Below the pieces are notes generated by a model. The model ran no database searches, was not told the origin of the DNA, and saw only the letters and a program-made list of their open reading frames with translations. Positions 33,749 to 42,481 of a stretch of DNA of 64,000 nt are shown here, piece after piece. Both the position numbers and the translations under genes were made by a program. Location of the stretch: assembly GCF_024205705.1 (NCBI RefSeq), contig NZ_CP073115.1:1364001-1428000 (forward strand), read 5' to 3'. How positions within the stretch are numbered: position 1 is the first letter of the stretch; each line of letters opens with the position of its first letter. The DNA is from Neisseria subflava (GTDB taxonomy: Bacteria; Pseudomonadota; Gammaproteobacteria; Burkholderiales; Neisseriaceae).

Positions 33749-34513
33749 TTAATCGCCTAGATTAAACTGTATCAGTTGATAGTATTCAATATCTTCCCGA
33801 GCTTTTTTGGAAAAAGTTAATCTCCAAATAGCCTTACGTGCAGCCTTATCTAATCGGGAATAACCGCTGCTTTTAACAATTTTTGCTGTATCAACCTTTC
33901 CTCCTGCTATATGTAATTCCATAACGACAGAGCCTTCTTCTCCATTTTCTGCTGATAGAGCGGGATATCCTGGAAGATAAATCTGAGCAATATTCACCAT
34001 TGCCTGTTTCTCAGAAATAATAAAAAATTGGGCAATGCTGGGAATGTTGACTTTGATATTGGTCTGTTCCTCGGATACTTTATGTAAACAATCCAATAAA
34101 GGCTCACCTATTAAATCCGATTTAATATACGGATTATTGTTCCATCGTTTAAACCCATCAGGATCAATTGCTGCACATTTTTGTTTCTGCACTTTTAGCA
34201 ATTTCTCGTGATATCCTGCCAAGGTATGAGCATAAGCCCACTTTGGTTTGAATCGTTTAAATGAAGCAATTTTCTGTTTTGCCAATTCCATAAACTCAGA
34301 AGAAACTTCACCCTCCTTGCTCCATACTGCTTTACCAACCTTACCAGTTTCATCAACAGGTACAATAGCCCAAACAAACCCTTTTTGAGCCTCAACAGAT
34401 AATCCCAGAGTTTTCAACATATTAAGCGGCCTTCTTTCCAATTCTTCAATAGACTCTGAAAATGCCAAACCTGAAATACTAAGCATAACGGCAGCAAGCA
34501 ATATCTGCTTCAT
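33749..34513 (-). CDS. Secreted protein with a TonB C-terminal-like domain
   Basis: 254 residues. A signal peptide (MKQILLAAVMLSISGLAFS) precedes ESIEELERR. The C-terminal third, EEGSVVMELHIAGGKVDTAKIVKSS and then LDKAARKAIWRL, matches the TonB C-terminal fold (G-x-V followed by D-x-AA). No proline-rich linker or N-terminal membrane anchor of a true TonB is seen, so it is not the energy transducer itself. The first two thirds are unrecognised. AT-richer than its neighbours. Function unknown. Confidence 0.7.
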   Translation of the reverse strand: MKQILLAAVMLSISGLAFSESIEELERRPLNMLKTLGLSVEAQKGFVWAIVPVDETGKVGKAVWSKEGEVSSEFMELAKQKIASFKRFKPKWAYAHTLAGYHEKLLKVQKQKCAAIDPDGFKRWNNNPYIKSDLIGEPLLDCLHKVSEEQTNIKVNIPSIAQFFIISEKQAMVNIAQIYLPGYPALSAENGEEGSVVMELHIAGGKVDTAKIVKSSGYSRLDKAARKAIWRLTFSKKAREDIEYYQLIQFNLGD

Positions 34514-34537
34514 TTTTAAAACCTTATAAAAACAGAA

Positions 34538-34566
34538 AGGCCGTCTGAAATATTTTCAGACGACCT
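34538..34566 (-). terminator. DUS hairpin (one mismatch) after guaB
   Basis: AGGCCGTCTGAA (34538-34549) pairs with TTCAGACGACCT (34555-34566), 12 nt past the guaB stop. Confidence 0.68.
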
Positions 34567-34578
34567 TTTTATAGTGGG

Positions 34579-36042
34579 TTAACGATGGTAGTTAGGCGCT
34601 TCTTTAGTGATTTGTACGTCGTGAACGTGGGATTCGCTCATACCGGCAGAAGTGATTTCCACAAATTCTGCTTTCTCGTGCATTTCAGCAATATTGGCGC
34701 AACCCAAATAACCCATGCTGGAGCGCAGACCGCCGGTCAATTGGTGGATGATGTTCACAATCGGGCCTTTGTAAGGAACGCGGCCTTCGATGCCTTCAGG
34801 AACATATTTGTCTGTGCTGTCGGTTTTGTCTTGGAAGTAGCGGTCGGCAGAGCCTTGGCTCATCGCACCCAACGAACCCATGCCGCGGTAAGACTTGTAA
34901 GAGCGGCCTTGGTAGAGTTCGATTTCACCCGGTGCTTCTTCCGTACCGGCAAACATACCGCCGAGCATGACGCTGTATGCACCTGCTGCCAGAGCTTTTG
35001 CAATATCGCCGGAGAAGCGGATACCGCCGTCGGCAATCAGGGGAACGCCTGTACCTTTCAGGGCTTCGGAAACATTGTGAATCGCTGTCAGTTGAGGCAC
35101 GCCCACGCCTGCCACGATACGGGTCGTACAAATCGAGCCCGGGCCGATACCGACTTTAACGGCATCCGCACCGGCAGCAACCAAATCTAAAGCGGCTTTG
35201 GCAGTCGCGATGTTGCCGCCGATGACTTGGATGTGCGGATAAGTTTCTTTGACCCAGCGCACGCGATCGATCACGCCTTGGCTATGGCCGTGGGCAGTAT
35301 CGACCACAATCACGTCCACGCCTGCTTCTACCAATGCTTTGACGCGCTCTTCGGTATCTCCGCCGGTACCCACCGCGGCACCGACGCGCAGACGGCCTTC
35401 GGCATCTTTGTTGGCATTAGGGAATTCGGTTGTTTTCAGAATATCTTTAACTGTAATCAGACCTTTGAGTTCGTCTTGGTCGTTCAACACCAAAACGCGC
35501 TCAACTTTGTGCGCATGCATGATTTCGCGGGCTTCATCAATGCTGGTACCTTCAGGAACGGTAACCAAACGGTCGCGGGGGGTCATGATGGCAGAAACCG
35601 GCAGATCGACACGGTTTTCAAAACGCAGGTCGCGGTTGGTCACGATACCGACCACTTTGCCGTTTTCAACAACAGGCAGACCGGACATTTTGCGTTTGCG
35701 TTGTGCGCGCATTTCCAAGACTTCGCGGATCAATGCGGTCGGCGCAACGGTAACGGGATCTTTCACCACGCCGCTCTCATGGCGCTTCACTTTGGAAACG
35801 GCACGCGCTTGCAACTCCGGCGTCATGTTTTTATGGATAATGCCGATGCCGCCTTCTTGAGCCATAGAGATGGCCAGACGCGCTTCGGTAACGGTATCCA
35901 TTGCAGCAGAAAGTAGAGGGAGGTTGAGCGTGATATCGCGGGTGAGTTTGGTTTGAAGTTTGACATCTCGAGGCAGCACGTTTGAGTGCGCTGGAACCAA
36001 CAAAACGTCGTCGAAAGTATAGGCTTTTTCTACAATACGCAT
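34579..36042 (-). CDS. guaB: Inosine-5'-monophosphate dehydrogenase
   Basis: 487 residues. It oxidises IMP to XMP with NAD+, the committed step to GMP. The N-terminus KAYTFDDVLLVPAHSNVLP is canonical. Two CBS domains occupy roughly residues 95-210 (SGVVKDPVTVAPTALIREV, VSAIMTPRDRLVTVPEG). The catalytic loop Cys lies in GPGSICTTRIVAGVGVPQL near 302-308, followed by the flap region. ATG at 36042 gives this N-terminus; a longer in-frame reading is rejected. Monocistronic. Confidence 0.97.
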   Translation of the reverse strand: MRIVEKAYTFDDVLLVPAHSNVLPRDVKLQTKLTRDITLNLPLLSAAMDTVTEARLAISMAQEGGIGIIHKNMTPELQARAVSKVKRHESGVVKDPVTVAPTALIREVLEMRAQRKRKMSGLPVVENGKVVGIVTNRDLRFENRVDLPVSAIMTPRDRLVTVPEGTSIDEAREIMHAHKVERVLVLNDQDELKGLITVKDILKTTEFPNANKDAEGRLRVGAAVGTGGDTEERVKALVEAGVDVIVVDTAHGHSQGVIDRVRWVKETYPHIQVIGGNIATAKAALDLVAAGADAVKVGIGPGSICTTRIVAGVGVPQLTAIHNVSEALKGTGVPLIADGGIRFSGDIAKALAAGAYSVMLGGMFAGTEEAPGEIELYQGRSYKSYRGMGSLGAMSQGSADRYFQDKTDSTDKYVPEGIEGRVPYKGPIVNIIHQLTGGLRSSMGYLGCANIAEMHEKAEFVEITSAGMSESHVHDVQITKEAPNYHR

Positions 36043-36231
36043 GATGCTCGGTCTTTCAGTTTGTGCAAGATGCACGGCATTATATCACACCGGCTTGATG
36101 CTAACATTGGCAATACACGTTTTAACGTTATTTTTTTACATGATTTGATTTGGCGTACAAAAATATGCCAACGCATTGCAGTTTCAAGTAAAATAAGCCG
36201 CATGAGAACATCATTTACATAAGGGAAACCC

Positions 36232-36657
36232 ATGAAATCTTCCGTACTCAAAACCTGTCTGATAGCAGCCCTTCTCTCTTCCGCCGCCCTGACCGGCGCG
36301 GCTGAGGTTTACACTTGGAAAGGCGCATCGGGCAACAGCTATTCCGATACGCCAAACCGCCTGCAACCGAAACGTTCCGGCGTGGTCAACATCCGCACGC
36401 ACAACGTCAAACCTGCCGTTGCGCCTGCTGTTGCGGCATCTGAGCCGGTTGCCGAGCAGCCCAACGAACAGGTTGCGGAACAAAACAAACAAATCGAAGA
36501 GCGCAATAAAAAAATCGAAGAACAAAACCGCCAAAATAAGCTGGAAAACTGCAAAATCGCCAAAATCAACCGCCAAGTTGCCGAAAGCGCACGCTTGGCC
36601 AACCGAGACAGTTTAATTAAACAATACCAAAACGACGTCAATAAATACTGCAATTAA
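36232..36657 (+). CDS. DUF4124-domain secreted protein
   Basis: 141 residues with a signal peptide (LKTCLIAALLSSAALTGAA). The start of the mature part, EVYTWKGASGNSYSDTPN, is the DUF4124 signature. A Pro/Ala-rich linker (VAPAVAASEPVAEQPNEQVA) leads into a coiled-coil-like Glu/Lys/Asn stretch (KQIEERNKKIEEQNRQ) and a C-terminal part with two Cys (LENCKIAK, KYCN). It is periplasmic; function unknown. AAGGGAAACCC supports the start. Confidence 0.82.
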   Translation: MKSSVLKTCLIAALLSSAALTGAAEVYTWKGASGNSYSDTPNRLQPKRSGVVNIRTHNVKPAVAPAVAASEPVAEQPNEQVAEQNKQIEERNKKIEEQNRQNKLENCKIAKINRQVAESARLANRDSLIKQYQNDVNKYCN

Positions 36658-36680
36658 GCTCTCGAATCACAATATCAAAA

Positions 36681-36711
36681 AGGCCGTCTGAAATTTAATT
36701 TCAGACGGCCT
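36681..36711. terminator. Bidirectional DUS terminator, DUF4124 / dcu
   Basis: AGGCCGTCTGAA (36681-36692) and its complement (36700-36711) between convergent genes. Confidence 0.72.
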
Positions 36712-36726
36712 TCATTCTTCAGCTTA

Positions 36727-38064
36727 TCAATAATACACCTGAACCAACAACAAACCAAAAGCCAGACTAAATGCCATACTCAACAAGCCCGGAATCATGA
36801 AGCTGTGGTTGAAGATGAATTTGCCGATTTTGGTCGAGCCGGTTGTATCGAAGTCAATAGCGGCAATAATCGGACCGTAGTTTGGTATAAAGAAATAGCC
36901 GTTTACCGCAACGAATGTGCCGATAATGATGGGCGCTGGAATCCCCAGTTTGATGGCGATTGGGAACAGCGTCGCCACTGTCGCGCCTTGACTATTAACC
37001 AATACCGACAAGACAAACAGGGCAAAGGCAAAGGTCCACGGTGCAGATTCAACCAAATGGCTGACGGTCGACTCTACTTCTGTTAAGTGGCCGCTCATCA
37101 AGGTATCTCCCAACCAAGCCACGCCGAACACCGCAATTACGGCACGCATACCGGCATGGAATACCGAACCTCGGGTAATCGCATCGCCATTGGGTTTACA
37201 CGCCAGAATAATCAGCGCAGAAGCAGACAACATCACGATTTCAATCGTATGCGCCATGCCCATAGGCTTGATCGCGCCATCGTGTTCAAAAGCCGGACGC
37301 AGCTCAGGCAACGCCCCCATTACCACCACCAGCAATGCCGCAGTCAAGAAAATACCGACCGACAATTTGGCTTTCGGCGAAATAGTGACATCGGTTTGTT
37401 GCTCCTCCACATCGATGTATTCTTTCACATAATTCGGGTCTTTCAGCAAAGCCTGATAATGCGGATCGTCTTTTAATTCTTTGCCCAGTTTGTTTACGAA
37501 CACGCAAGCCAAACCGATACCCAAAATCGTGGACGGAACGGTAACTTTCAACACGTCCGCCATCGTGATGTGTTGCGGCTCAAGCATGGTAACACAGGCA
37601 ACAACCGCGGCGGCAATCGGGCTGGCGACAATCGCAAATTGGGAAGCGATAACCGCCATCGTCAGCGGACGGGAAGGACGGATGCCATTGCGACGGCTGA
37701 CTTCGGCAATCACGGGTAAGACCGAGTAAGCCACATGGCCCGTACCTGCCAAGACGGTAAAGGTGTAAGTTACCGCCGGCGCGATAAAGGTGATGTATTT
37801 CGGATTGCGGTGCAACACACGCGTGGCAATCTTAATCATATAGTCCAAACCGCCGCTGGCCTGCATGGCCGCTGCGGCAGACACTACCGCCATAATCATC
37901 AGCATCACATCAATCGGCGGGCTGGTCGGTTGAAGATGGAAACCAAAAGACAATACGGCCAAGCCGATACCGCCGAGCACGCCCAAACCAATACCGCCAA
38001 CCTGCGCACCAATCAGGATACACAGCAACACAACGGCAAACTGGATAAAAAACATAGTTGACAT
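36727..38064 (-). CDS. Anaerobic C4-dicarboxylate transporter, DcuA/DcuB family
   Basis: 445 residues, about 10-12 membrane helices. It exchanges fumarate, malate, aspartate and succinate at the inner membrane, mainly for anaerobic fumarate metabolism. Family segments are visible: AVVSAAAAMQASGGLDYMI near residues 60-78, GTGHVAYSVLPVIAEVSRRNG near 107-127, and SQFAIVASPIAAAVV near 142-156. It resembles DcuB/DcuA; the choice is open, so no symbol is given. ATG at 38064 has GGGAG 5 nt upstream and is preferred over the GTG/ATG alternatives. A candidate FNR site lies about 100 nt upstream. Confidence 0.92.
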   Translation of the reverse strand: MSTMFFIQFAVVLLCILIGAQVGGIGLGVLGGIGLAVLSFGFHLQPTSPPIDVMLMIMAVVSAAAAMQASGGLDYMIKIATRVLHRNPKYITFIAPAVTYTFTVLAGTGHVAYSVLPVIAEVSRRNGIRPSRPLTMAVIASQFAIVASPIAAAVVACVTMLEPQHITMADVLKVTVPSTILGIGLACVFVNKLGKELKDDPHYQALLKDPNYVKEYIDVEEQQTDVTISPKAKLSVGIFLTAALLVVVMGALPELRPAFEHDGAIKPMGMAHTIEIVMLSASALIILACKPNGDAITRGSVFHAGMRAVIAVFGVAWLGDTLMSGHLTEVESTVSHLVESAPWTFAFALFVLSVLVNSQGATVATLFPIAIKLGIPAPIIIGTFVAVNGYFFIPNYGPIIAAIDFDTTGSTKIGKFIFNHSFMIPGLLSMAFSLAFGLLLVQVYY

Positions 38065-38164
38065 CACAACTCCCAAAATCCGGCTTTGACCGAAATAAAA
38101 TTACAAACGGTTGGATTATAGAGTAAACCCTCTTCCATAACCATACTTTACCTAATTATACATA

Positions 38165-38178
38165 CTGATCTATATCAA
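38165..38178 (-). promoter_or_regulatory. Candidate FNR operator upstream of the Dcu transporter gene
   Basis: CTGAT-CTAT-ATCAA is one mismatch from the FNR consensus TTGAT-N4-ATCAA. On the minus strand a perfect TATAAT (38115-38120) lies such that the box centre would be near -62, a normal class I activation position. A weaker TATGGT (38140-38145) would place it near -41. Confidence 0.55.
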
Positions 38179-38225
38179 ATAAATAATATTCTCATTTAAC
38201 CGCTAGGTTTTTAAAAACACAAAAA

Positions 38226-38253
38226 AGGCCGTCTGAAGATTTTCAGACGGCCT
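38226..38253 (-). terminator. DUS inverted pair after the two-domain glycosyltransferase gene
   Basis: AGGCCGTCTGAA (38226-38237) and its complement (38242-38253), 25 nt past the stop. Confidence 0.68.
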
Positions 38254-38277
38254 CTATGATTCTAAAAGATGATAAAG

Positions 38278-39852
38278 CTATTTTCCGGCTACTTCTTCAT
38301 CTTTTATAAAATCCGATACGCCATGAACACAGCGGATTTTGCGTTCCGACAACGTTGCCGCCAACAAGGCATCGTTTTGCGGCAATGAATCGCGTTCTGC
38401 CTCATTGTGCCAGAGGTGGTACGCAATGCCGGCAAATTTCAAATTATGGCGTTTCATACCGTTATGATAGCAACGGGCGACAAATTCGCTGTCTTCCCTG
38501 CCCCAACCGACAAAGCTATTGTCAAACCCGTTGACGGCAAGCGCATCGCTGCGGAAAAAGCCCATATTGCAGGTTTTGATGCCTTTGTGTTTGCGGTTGC
38601 CTTTTCGGCCTGCCAGTTTGGCCAAACAACGGCAGCGCAGGGCGGAAAGCCGTTTTTCTATTCCCGAGCTGAACATGGACAAGGCAGGCAAATCGCCTTC
38701 GTTCAAAATATCCTGCGTTTTATCCTCAGTCAAAATTACGCGGGAACCCTGTATCAGACGGCCTTTGCGGGCAATCTTCAAATGATCGGCGATAAAAGAC
38801 GGATCCAAGACCATATCACCGTCAATCAACACAATATAATCGCTTTGCGCCTGCGCCAGCGCACGGTTGCGCGATTCGGCTGCACGAAAGCCTCTATCCG
38901 GCTGCCATGAATGTTTAACAGGAATGCTTGTCCTGCGGCGGATAAAATCAACCACTTCGGCGGTTTTCTGCCTTGAGCCGTCATCCGCGACAATAATCTC
39001 ATCCGGCAGACGGGTTTGCGATAAAGCCGATTTCAACACCAGCTCCAAAGCATCGGGGCGGTTGTAGGTGGTGATGATGAGGGAGACGGTTATCGTGCGG
39101 TTGTGCTCGTAGAGTTTGACATATTTGTAATACGAACCTTGCGCGTTGGAAACTGAAATTGTCAGGCCGTCCGCCCCATAGGCAAAACCGCGTTTGAGCA
39201 GGTAATTTTTCACAAACGATACGCCGCCATGCAGCAAAGCCTTAAACGGCGAACTGTCTTTCTTAAAACGATTTTCTGCCGCATACAGCGAGCTATACTG
39301 CTGCATTTTTTGAATCAGCCCTTCGGCGTTTTCAAAAGAATAATGTTTCAGATGGCCATCGAGTTGTTTAACCTTAGCTTCCTGCGGCAACACCAAAGAC
39401 TCATGCACCTGACGGTCGGAAAAACGGGTAAATTTGCGATGATAAAGGCGCGGAATAATATCCGGATACCAGCCGCAGCCTTTAATCAGTCTGCCGTGGT
39501 AATGGTTCAGACGGGAAAGCGAAAAAATATGTTCCTTCTCATTTTCCAAAACGGCCGCACGAATGGATTCGATTAATGCCTCATCCGCCACTTCATCGCT
39601 GTCTATGCTGAAAATCCAATCGTTTTGTGCCAGTCTGGCCGCCAGATTTTTCATCGGGCCAAACCCGATAAAGTCATGCTTGTAATAGCTGACATTGGGA
39701 AAGCCCTTGGCAATTTCAAAAGTACGGTCGGTCGAGCCGTTGTCCAACAACAGGACCTCGTCAAAGTCTTTCAGTGCACTCAAAACTTCTGAAAGATAAC
39801 GTTCTGAATTTTTTACCAACATGGCGGCGGTTGCCGGAATTGTGTGCATCAT
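38278..39852 (-). CDS. Two-domain family 2 glycosyltransferase (LgtF/WaaE-like plus GT2)
   Basis: 524 residues holding two GT2 domains in tandem. The first (about 1-250) has AAMLVKNSERYLSEVLSAL, DEVLLLDNGSTD and FSIDSDEVADEAL, plus GCGWYPDIIPRLYHR and VHESL; this is the WaaE/LgtF type that adds glucose to the LOS inner core. The second (about 255-524) begins SLIITTYNRPDALELVL and has IVADDGS, YIVLIDGDMVLDPSF and GWGREDSEFVAR, a GT2 with a galactosyltransferase-like C-terminal part. LgtF is usually a single-domain protein of about 250 residues, so a fusion is visible here. Acceptors are not readable. Start: tandem ATG at 39852; no clear ribosome site. Confidence 0.8.
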   Translation of the reverse strand: MMHTIPATAAMLVKNSERYLSEVLSALKDFDEVLLLDNGSTDRTFEIAKGFPNVSYYKHDFIGFGPMKNLAARLAQNDWIFSIDSDEVADEALIESIRAAVLENEKEHIFSLSRLNHYHGRLIKGCGWYPDIIPRLYHRKFTRFSDRQVHESLVLPQEAKVKQLDGHLKHYSFENAEGLIQKMQQYSSLYAAENRFKKDSSPFKALLHGGVSFVKNYLLKRGFAYGADGLTISVSNAQGSYYKYVKLYEHNRTITVSLIITTYNRPDALELVLKSALSQTRLPDEIIVADDGSRQKTAEVVDFIRRRTSIPVKHSWQPDRGFRAAESRNRALAQAQSDYIVLIDGDMVLDPSFIADHLKIARKGRLIQGSRVILTEDKTQDILNEGDLPALSMFSSGIEKRLSALRCRCLAKLAGRKGNRKHKGIKTCNMGFFRSDALAVNGFDNSFVGWGREDSEFVARCYHNGMKRHNLKFAGIAYHLWHNEAERDSLPQNDALLAATLSERKIRCVHGVSDFIKDEEVAGK

Positions 39853-39935
39853 AAAAAGGCCGTCTGAAAAAGGAAGCTGTATTTTAACCGATATACCGCT
39901 ACAATATGTCCTCCTTTTTTCAGACGGCCTGACTC

Positions 39936-40901
39936 ATGCAGCTTATTCTTGCCCCCATGCAGGGGCTGGTGGACGATGTGATGCGCGACCTGTTGACGCG
40001 CATCGGCGGATTTGACGAATGCGTCAGCGAATTTGTCCGCATTACGCACACGGTCCACTCACGCGCCACTTGGCTTAAATATGTTCCCGAAATCGCCCAT
40101 GCCAACCGCACGCCGGCCGGCACGCCCTGTACTGTCCAGCTTTTGGGCAGCGATGCGGAAAACATGGCCGTCAATGCTTTGGAAGCCGTACGTTTCGGTG
40201 CGGACAAAATCGACCTCAACTTCGGCTGCCCCGCGCCGACGGTCAACAAACACAAAGGCGGCGCGGTCTTGCTCAAAGAGCCCGACTTGATTTACCACAT
40301 CGTCCACACCCTGCACCAACGCCTGCCGCAACACATTCCGCTGACTGCCAAGATGCGGCTCGGTTATGAAGATAAAAGTCTGGCATTGGAATGCGCCTCC
40401 GCGATTGAAAACGGCGGAGCCTGCGCGTTAACCGTCCATGCGCGCACCAAAGTCGAAGGCTACGAACCGCCGGCACATTGGGAATGGGTGCGCAAAATCC
40501 GCGATGCTGTCAGTATTCCCGTTACCGCCAACGGCGATGTGTTCAGCCTTCAAGACTATCTAGACATTAAAACCGTCAGCGGTTGCGACAGCGTGATGCT
40601 CGGGCGCGGCGCGGTTATCCGTCCAGACTTAGCGCGGCAAATCAAGCAATATGAAAACGGCGAAACAGTGAAAGACACCGACTTTGCCGAAGTCTCCTCA
40701 TGGATAGTCCAATTCTTCGACTTATGCCTTGCCAAAGAAGCCAACAACAAATATCCGGTTGCCCGTTTGAAACAATGGCTGGGCATGATGAAAAAAGAGT
40801 TTGAACAGGCGCAGATATTGTTCGACCGTATCCGTGCCGTCAAAGAAGCGGATGAAGTAAAACAGATTCTGCTGTCGTTTGAACAAGAGATGCATTCATG
40901 A
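39936..40901 (+). CDS. dusC: tRNA-dihydrouridine(16) synthase
   Basis: 321 residues. A flavoenzyme reducing U16 in tRNA to dihydrouridine. N-terminal LAPMQGLVDDVMRDLL contains the FMN loop. DKIDLNFGCPAPTVNKHKGG near residues 90-109 carries the active-site Cys. AKMRLGYED and LTVHARTK complete the TIM-barrel motifs, and GCDSVMLGRGAV binds phosphate. The Leu/Ile pattern and length match DusC rather than DusA/DusB. The start follows the DUS arm at 39919-39930. Convergent with a lipoprotein gene. Confidence 0.93.
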   Translation: MQLILAPMQGLVDDVMRDLLTRIGGFDECVSEFVRITHTVHSRATWLKYVPEIAHANRTPAGTPCTVQLLGSDAENMAVNALEAVRFGADKIDLNFGCPAPTVNKHKGGAVLLKEPDLIYHIVHTLHQRLPQHIPLTAKMRLGYEDKSLALECASAIENGGACALTVHARTKVEGYEPPAHWEWVRKIRDAVSIPVTANGDVFSLQDYLDIKTVSGCDSVMLGRGAVIRPDLARQIKQYENGETVKDTDFAEVSSWIVQFFDLCLAKEANNKYPVARLKQWLGMMKKEFEQAQILFDRIRAVKEADEVKQILLSFEQEMHS

Positions 40902-40908
40902 TTCAAAA

Positions 40909-40933
40909 AGGCCGTCTGAATTTCAGACGGCCT
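40909..40933. terminator. Tight bidirectional DUS terminator, dusC / lipoprotein
   Basis: AGGCCGTCTGAA (40909-40920) is separated from its complement (40922-40933) by a single base, with A-run and T-run on the outer sides. Confidence 0.72.
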
Positions 40934-40942
40934 TTAATATGA

Positions 40943-41668
40943 TTACTGACAGATATAATCAGCCAACAGTCTGCCTTTTTCCGCGCTGGCTGCATTGGCC
41001 ATATTCACATGCCTGGTCTCAGGGCCATTCTTGGATTTCAGGGCTTCGCCATATTTTTTGGCAAACTCTTTATTGGCACTGGTCACTCTTGACTCAGTGG
41101 CATCCAATATAAACCCGTCTTGCTCATATTTGCCTTGCGCAGTGATAATCAAGATATTTTCAGGCGAAGGATAATCCGGAAAATTAACATAGTTGGTAAC
41201 CAGCTTGTAGGAAACGCCTTTGCCGTGTTTCATATCCTGACAGATGCCGTTAGGCGCGGTAAAGACTGCATGGCCGATCCGACTACGTCCGAAATCGTAA
41301 AAATCGATTCTCTTAGCAGTAGCCAACAGTTTTCTATCATTGTCGTCATTAATATTTAATGACTTGCCGTTTACCAAAAACAGGGTTGGCAACAAGGGGC
41401 TGCCATAAGATGCTTCCAAATTATATGCTTCGCCCAACAGCTTGCCCTGACGATACACTGTCAAGACAGGCTTTTTCAGACCATTTTCCGGATTACCGGT
41501 TTTCTTAAAAGAAATCTTCTGAAGTACATTGCCAAATTCATAATAAGGCCGCGACTGCACGCCTGTTTTCGTATCCTGCAAGGCGCTCCAGCTGCCGTCC
41601 GTCGTTTGGGCGCACGCAGTCAGAGCAACAAACAGAATACCCGATAGTAAAACTTTAGAATGTTTCAT
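40943..41668 (-). CDS. Lipoprotein, unknown function
   Basis: 241 residues. Signal LLSGILFVALTAC with the lipid-modified Cys near residue 19 in the lipobox LTAC. The mature part has no domain I recognise; it includes KNGPETRHVNMANAASAEKG and two Cys (GICQDM and the final YICQ) that could pair. Monocistronic, ended by the shared DUS hairpin. Outer-membrane or periplasmic anchoring is inferred from the lipobox. Confidence 0.75.
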   Translation of the reverse strand: MKHSKVLLSGILFVALTACAQTTDGSWSALQDTKTGVQSRPYYEFGNVLQKISFKKTGNPENGLKKPVLTVYRQGKLLGEAYNLEASYGSPLLPTLFLVNGKSLNINDDNDRKLLATAKRIDFYDFGRSRIGHAVFTAPNGICQDMKHGKGVSYKLVTNYVNFPDYPSPENILIITAQGKYEQDGFILDATESRVTSANKEFAKKYGEALKSKNGPETRHVNMANAASAEKGRLLADYICQ

Positions 41669-41783
41669 TCATAAACTCCTTCTCAAGTAAACAAAAGAAC
41701 GGATGTGTGCCTTTACTGCCTAATTTTGTTTCTTTATTAAAATTTTAGAACCATTGCACTAACTTAGCAAGAGATTAAAGAAC

Positions 41784-41811
41784 AGGCCGTCTGAACATTC
41801 AGATGGCCTTG
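41784..41811 (-). terminator. DUS hairpin (one mismatch) after the hemerythrin gene
   Basis: AGGCCGTCTGAA near 41784-41795 faces TTCAGATGGCCT, one base off a perfect DUS, 15 nt past the gene stop. Confidence 0.6.
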
Positions 41812-41825
41812 ATTAAGCTCAAATT

Positions 41826-42299
41826 TTAAGAAGCCAAAACGCGGTGGAACAAAATCTCATTTTCCAAATGGATATGGTCTTTCAAATCATCCACCATCTC
41901 TTTGGCCAAAGTGTACAAACGGGTCCAGCTGCCGCAAGCGCCTTCGGGAAGCTCAAAATTGTTGGTCAATTCTTCCAGACGCGCGATGGCTTGGTCGTGT
42001 TCTTCATGCTCGTGCATCATCACGCTGATGGGCATTGCCGCGCCGCGACCCACGCCCTGATTAATCATCGGGAACAACATGCGCTCCTCTTTCATCATGT
42101 GCATCAACAGCTCGTTTTGCATATAGGCTAACAAATCGGCCACTTCAGCCGGAAAAGTATCGGCATGAACCTGCGCTACTTTTTGCGCCAGCGGTACCAA
42201 CTCTTCAAACTGGGCGCGATGAACGTTGTGATAACGTTGCAGGATATGGTCAATCGTAGAATTAAAAGGCGCGGTTTCCCAAAGGGTAAAGTCGGTCAT
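41826..42299 (-). CDS. Hemerythrin-domain protein, DnrN/YtfE-like
   Basis: 157 residues forming a single hemerythrin-like four-helix bundle. Likely iron ligands are His in ILQRYHNVHRAQFEEL (N-terminal), HMMKEERMLFPMI near 70-83, MHEHEEHDQ near 94-102, and HIHLENEILFHRVL near the C-terminus. The N-terminal ScdA domain of full-length YtfE is absent. YtfE-type di-iron proteins repair iron-sulfur clusters damaged by nitric oxide. A candidate NsrR box lies at 42315-42337. The precise role is inferred. Confidence 0.82.
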   Translation of the reverse strand: MTDFTLWETAPFNSTIDHILQRYHNVHRAQFEELVPLAQKVAQVHADTFPAEVADLLAYMQNELLMHMMKEERMLFPMINQGVGRGAAMPISVMMHEHEEHDQAIARLEELTNNFELPEGACGSWTRLYTLAKEMVDDLKDHIHLENEILFHRVLAS

Positions 42300-42314
42300 G
42301 GCTGTGTTCCTTTA

Positions 42315-42337
42315 AAGATTTATATTGAATGAATGTT
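42315..42337 (-). promoter_or_regulatory. Candidate NsrR operator before the hemerythrin gene
   Basis: AAGATTTATATTGAATGAATGTT matches most positions of the NsrR-type palindrome AAGATG-Y-ATTT-N-AAAT-R-CATYTT (23 bp). It ends 16 nt before the start codon and overlaps a possible -10 (TATAAA on the minus strand). The mismatches keep this tentative. Confidence 0.4.
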
Positions 42338-42433
42338 AGGTGTAAGGATACACGCAGTAATCCGCTTTGTATAGTTTTTTAATTGTTTAATTAATTGATA
42401 ATAAAAGTTATTTTCAAAATTAAAATACCAAAC

Positions 42434-42474
42434 AGGCCGCCTGAAACATAAGGCTAACGTTTCAGACAGCCTGC
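42434..42474 (-). terminator. Hairpin of diverged DUS variants after the AEC transporter gene
   Basis: AGGCCGCCTGAA on the left and TTCAGACAGCCT on the right are each one base from the AG-DUS core and do not match each other fully. They lie 8 nt past the stop. Confidence 0.5.
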
Positions 42475-42481
42475 CCTTTTC

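Noticed and set aside
34568..34580. TATAGTGGGTTAAC near guaB as a Correia repeat end
   Set aside because: Only the first bases resemble the Correia terminus and no second end or core is nearby.
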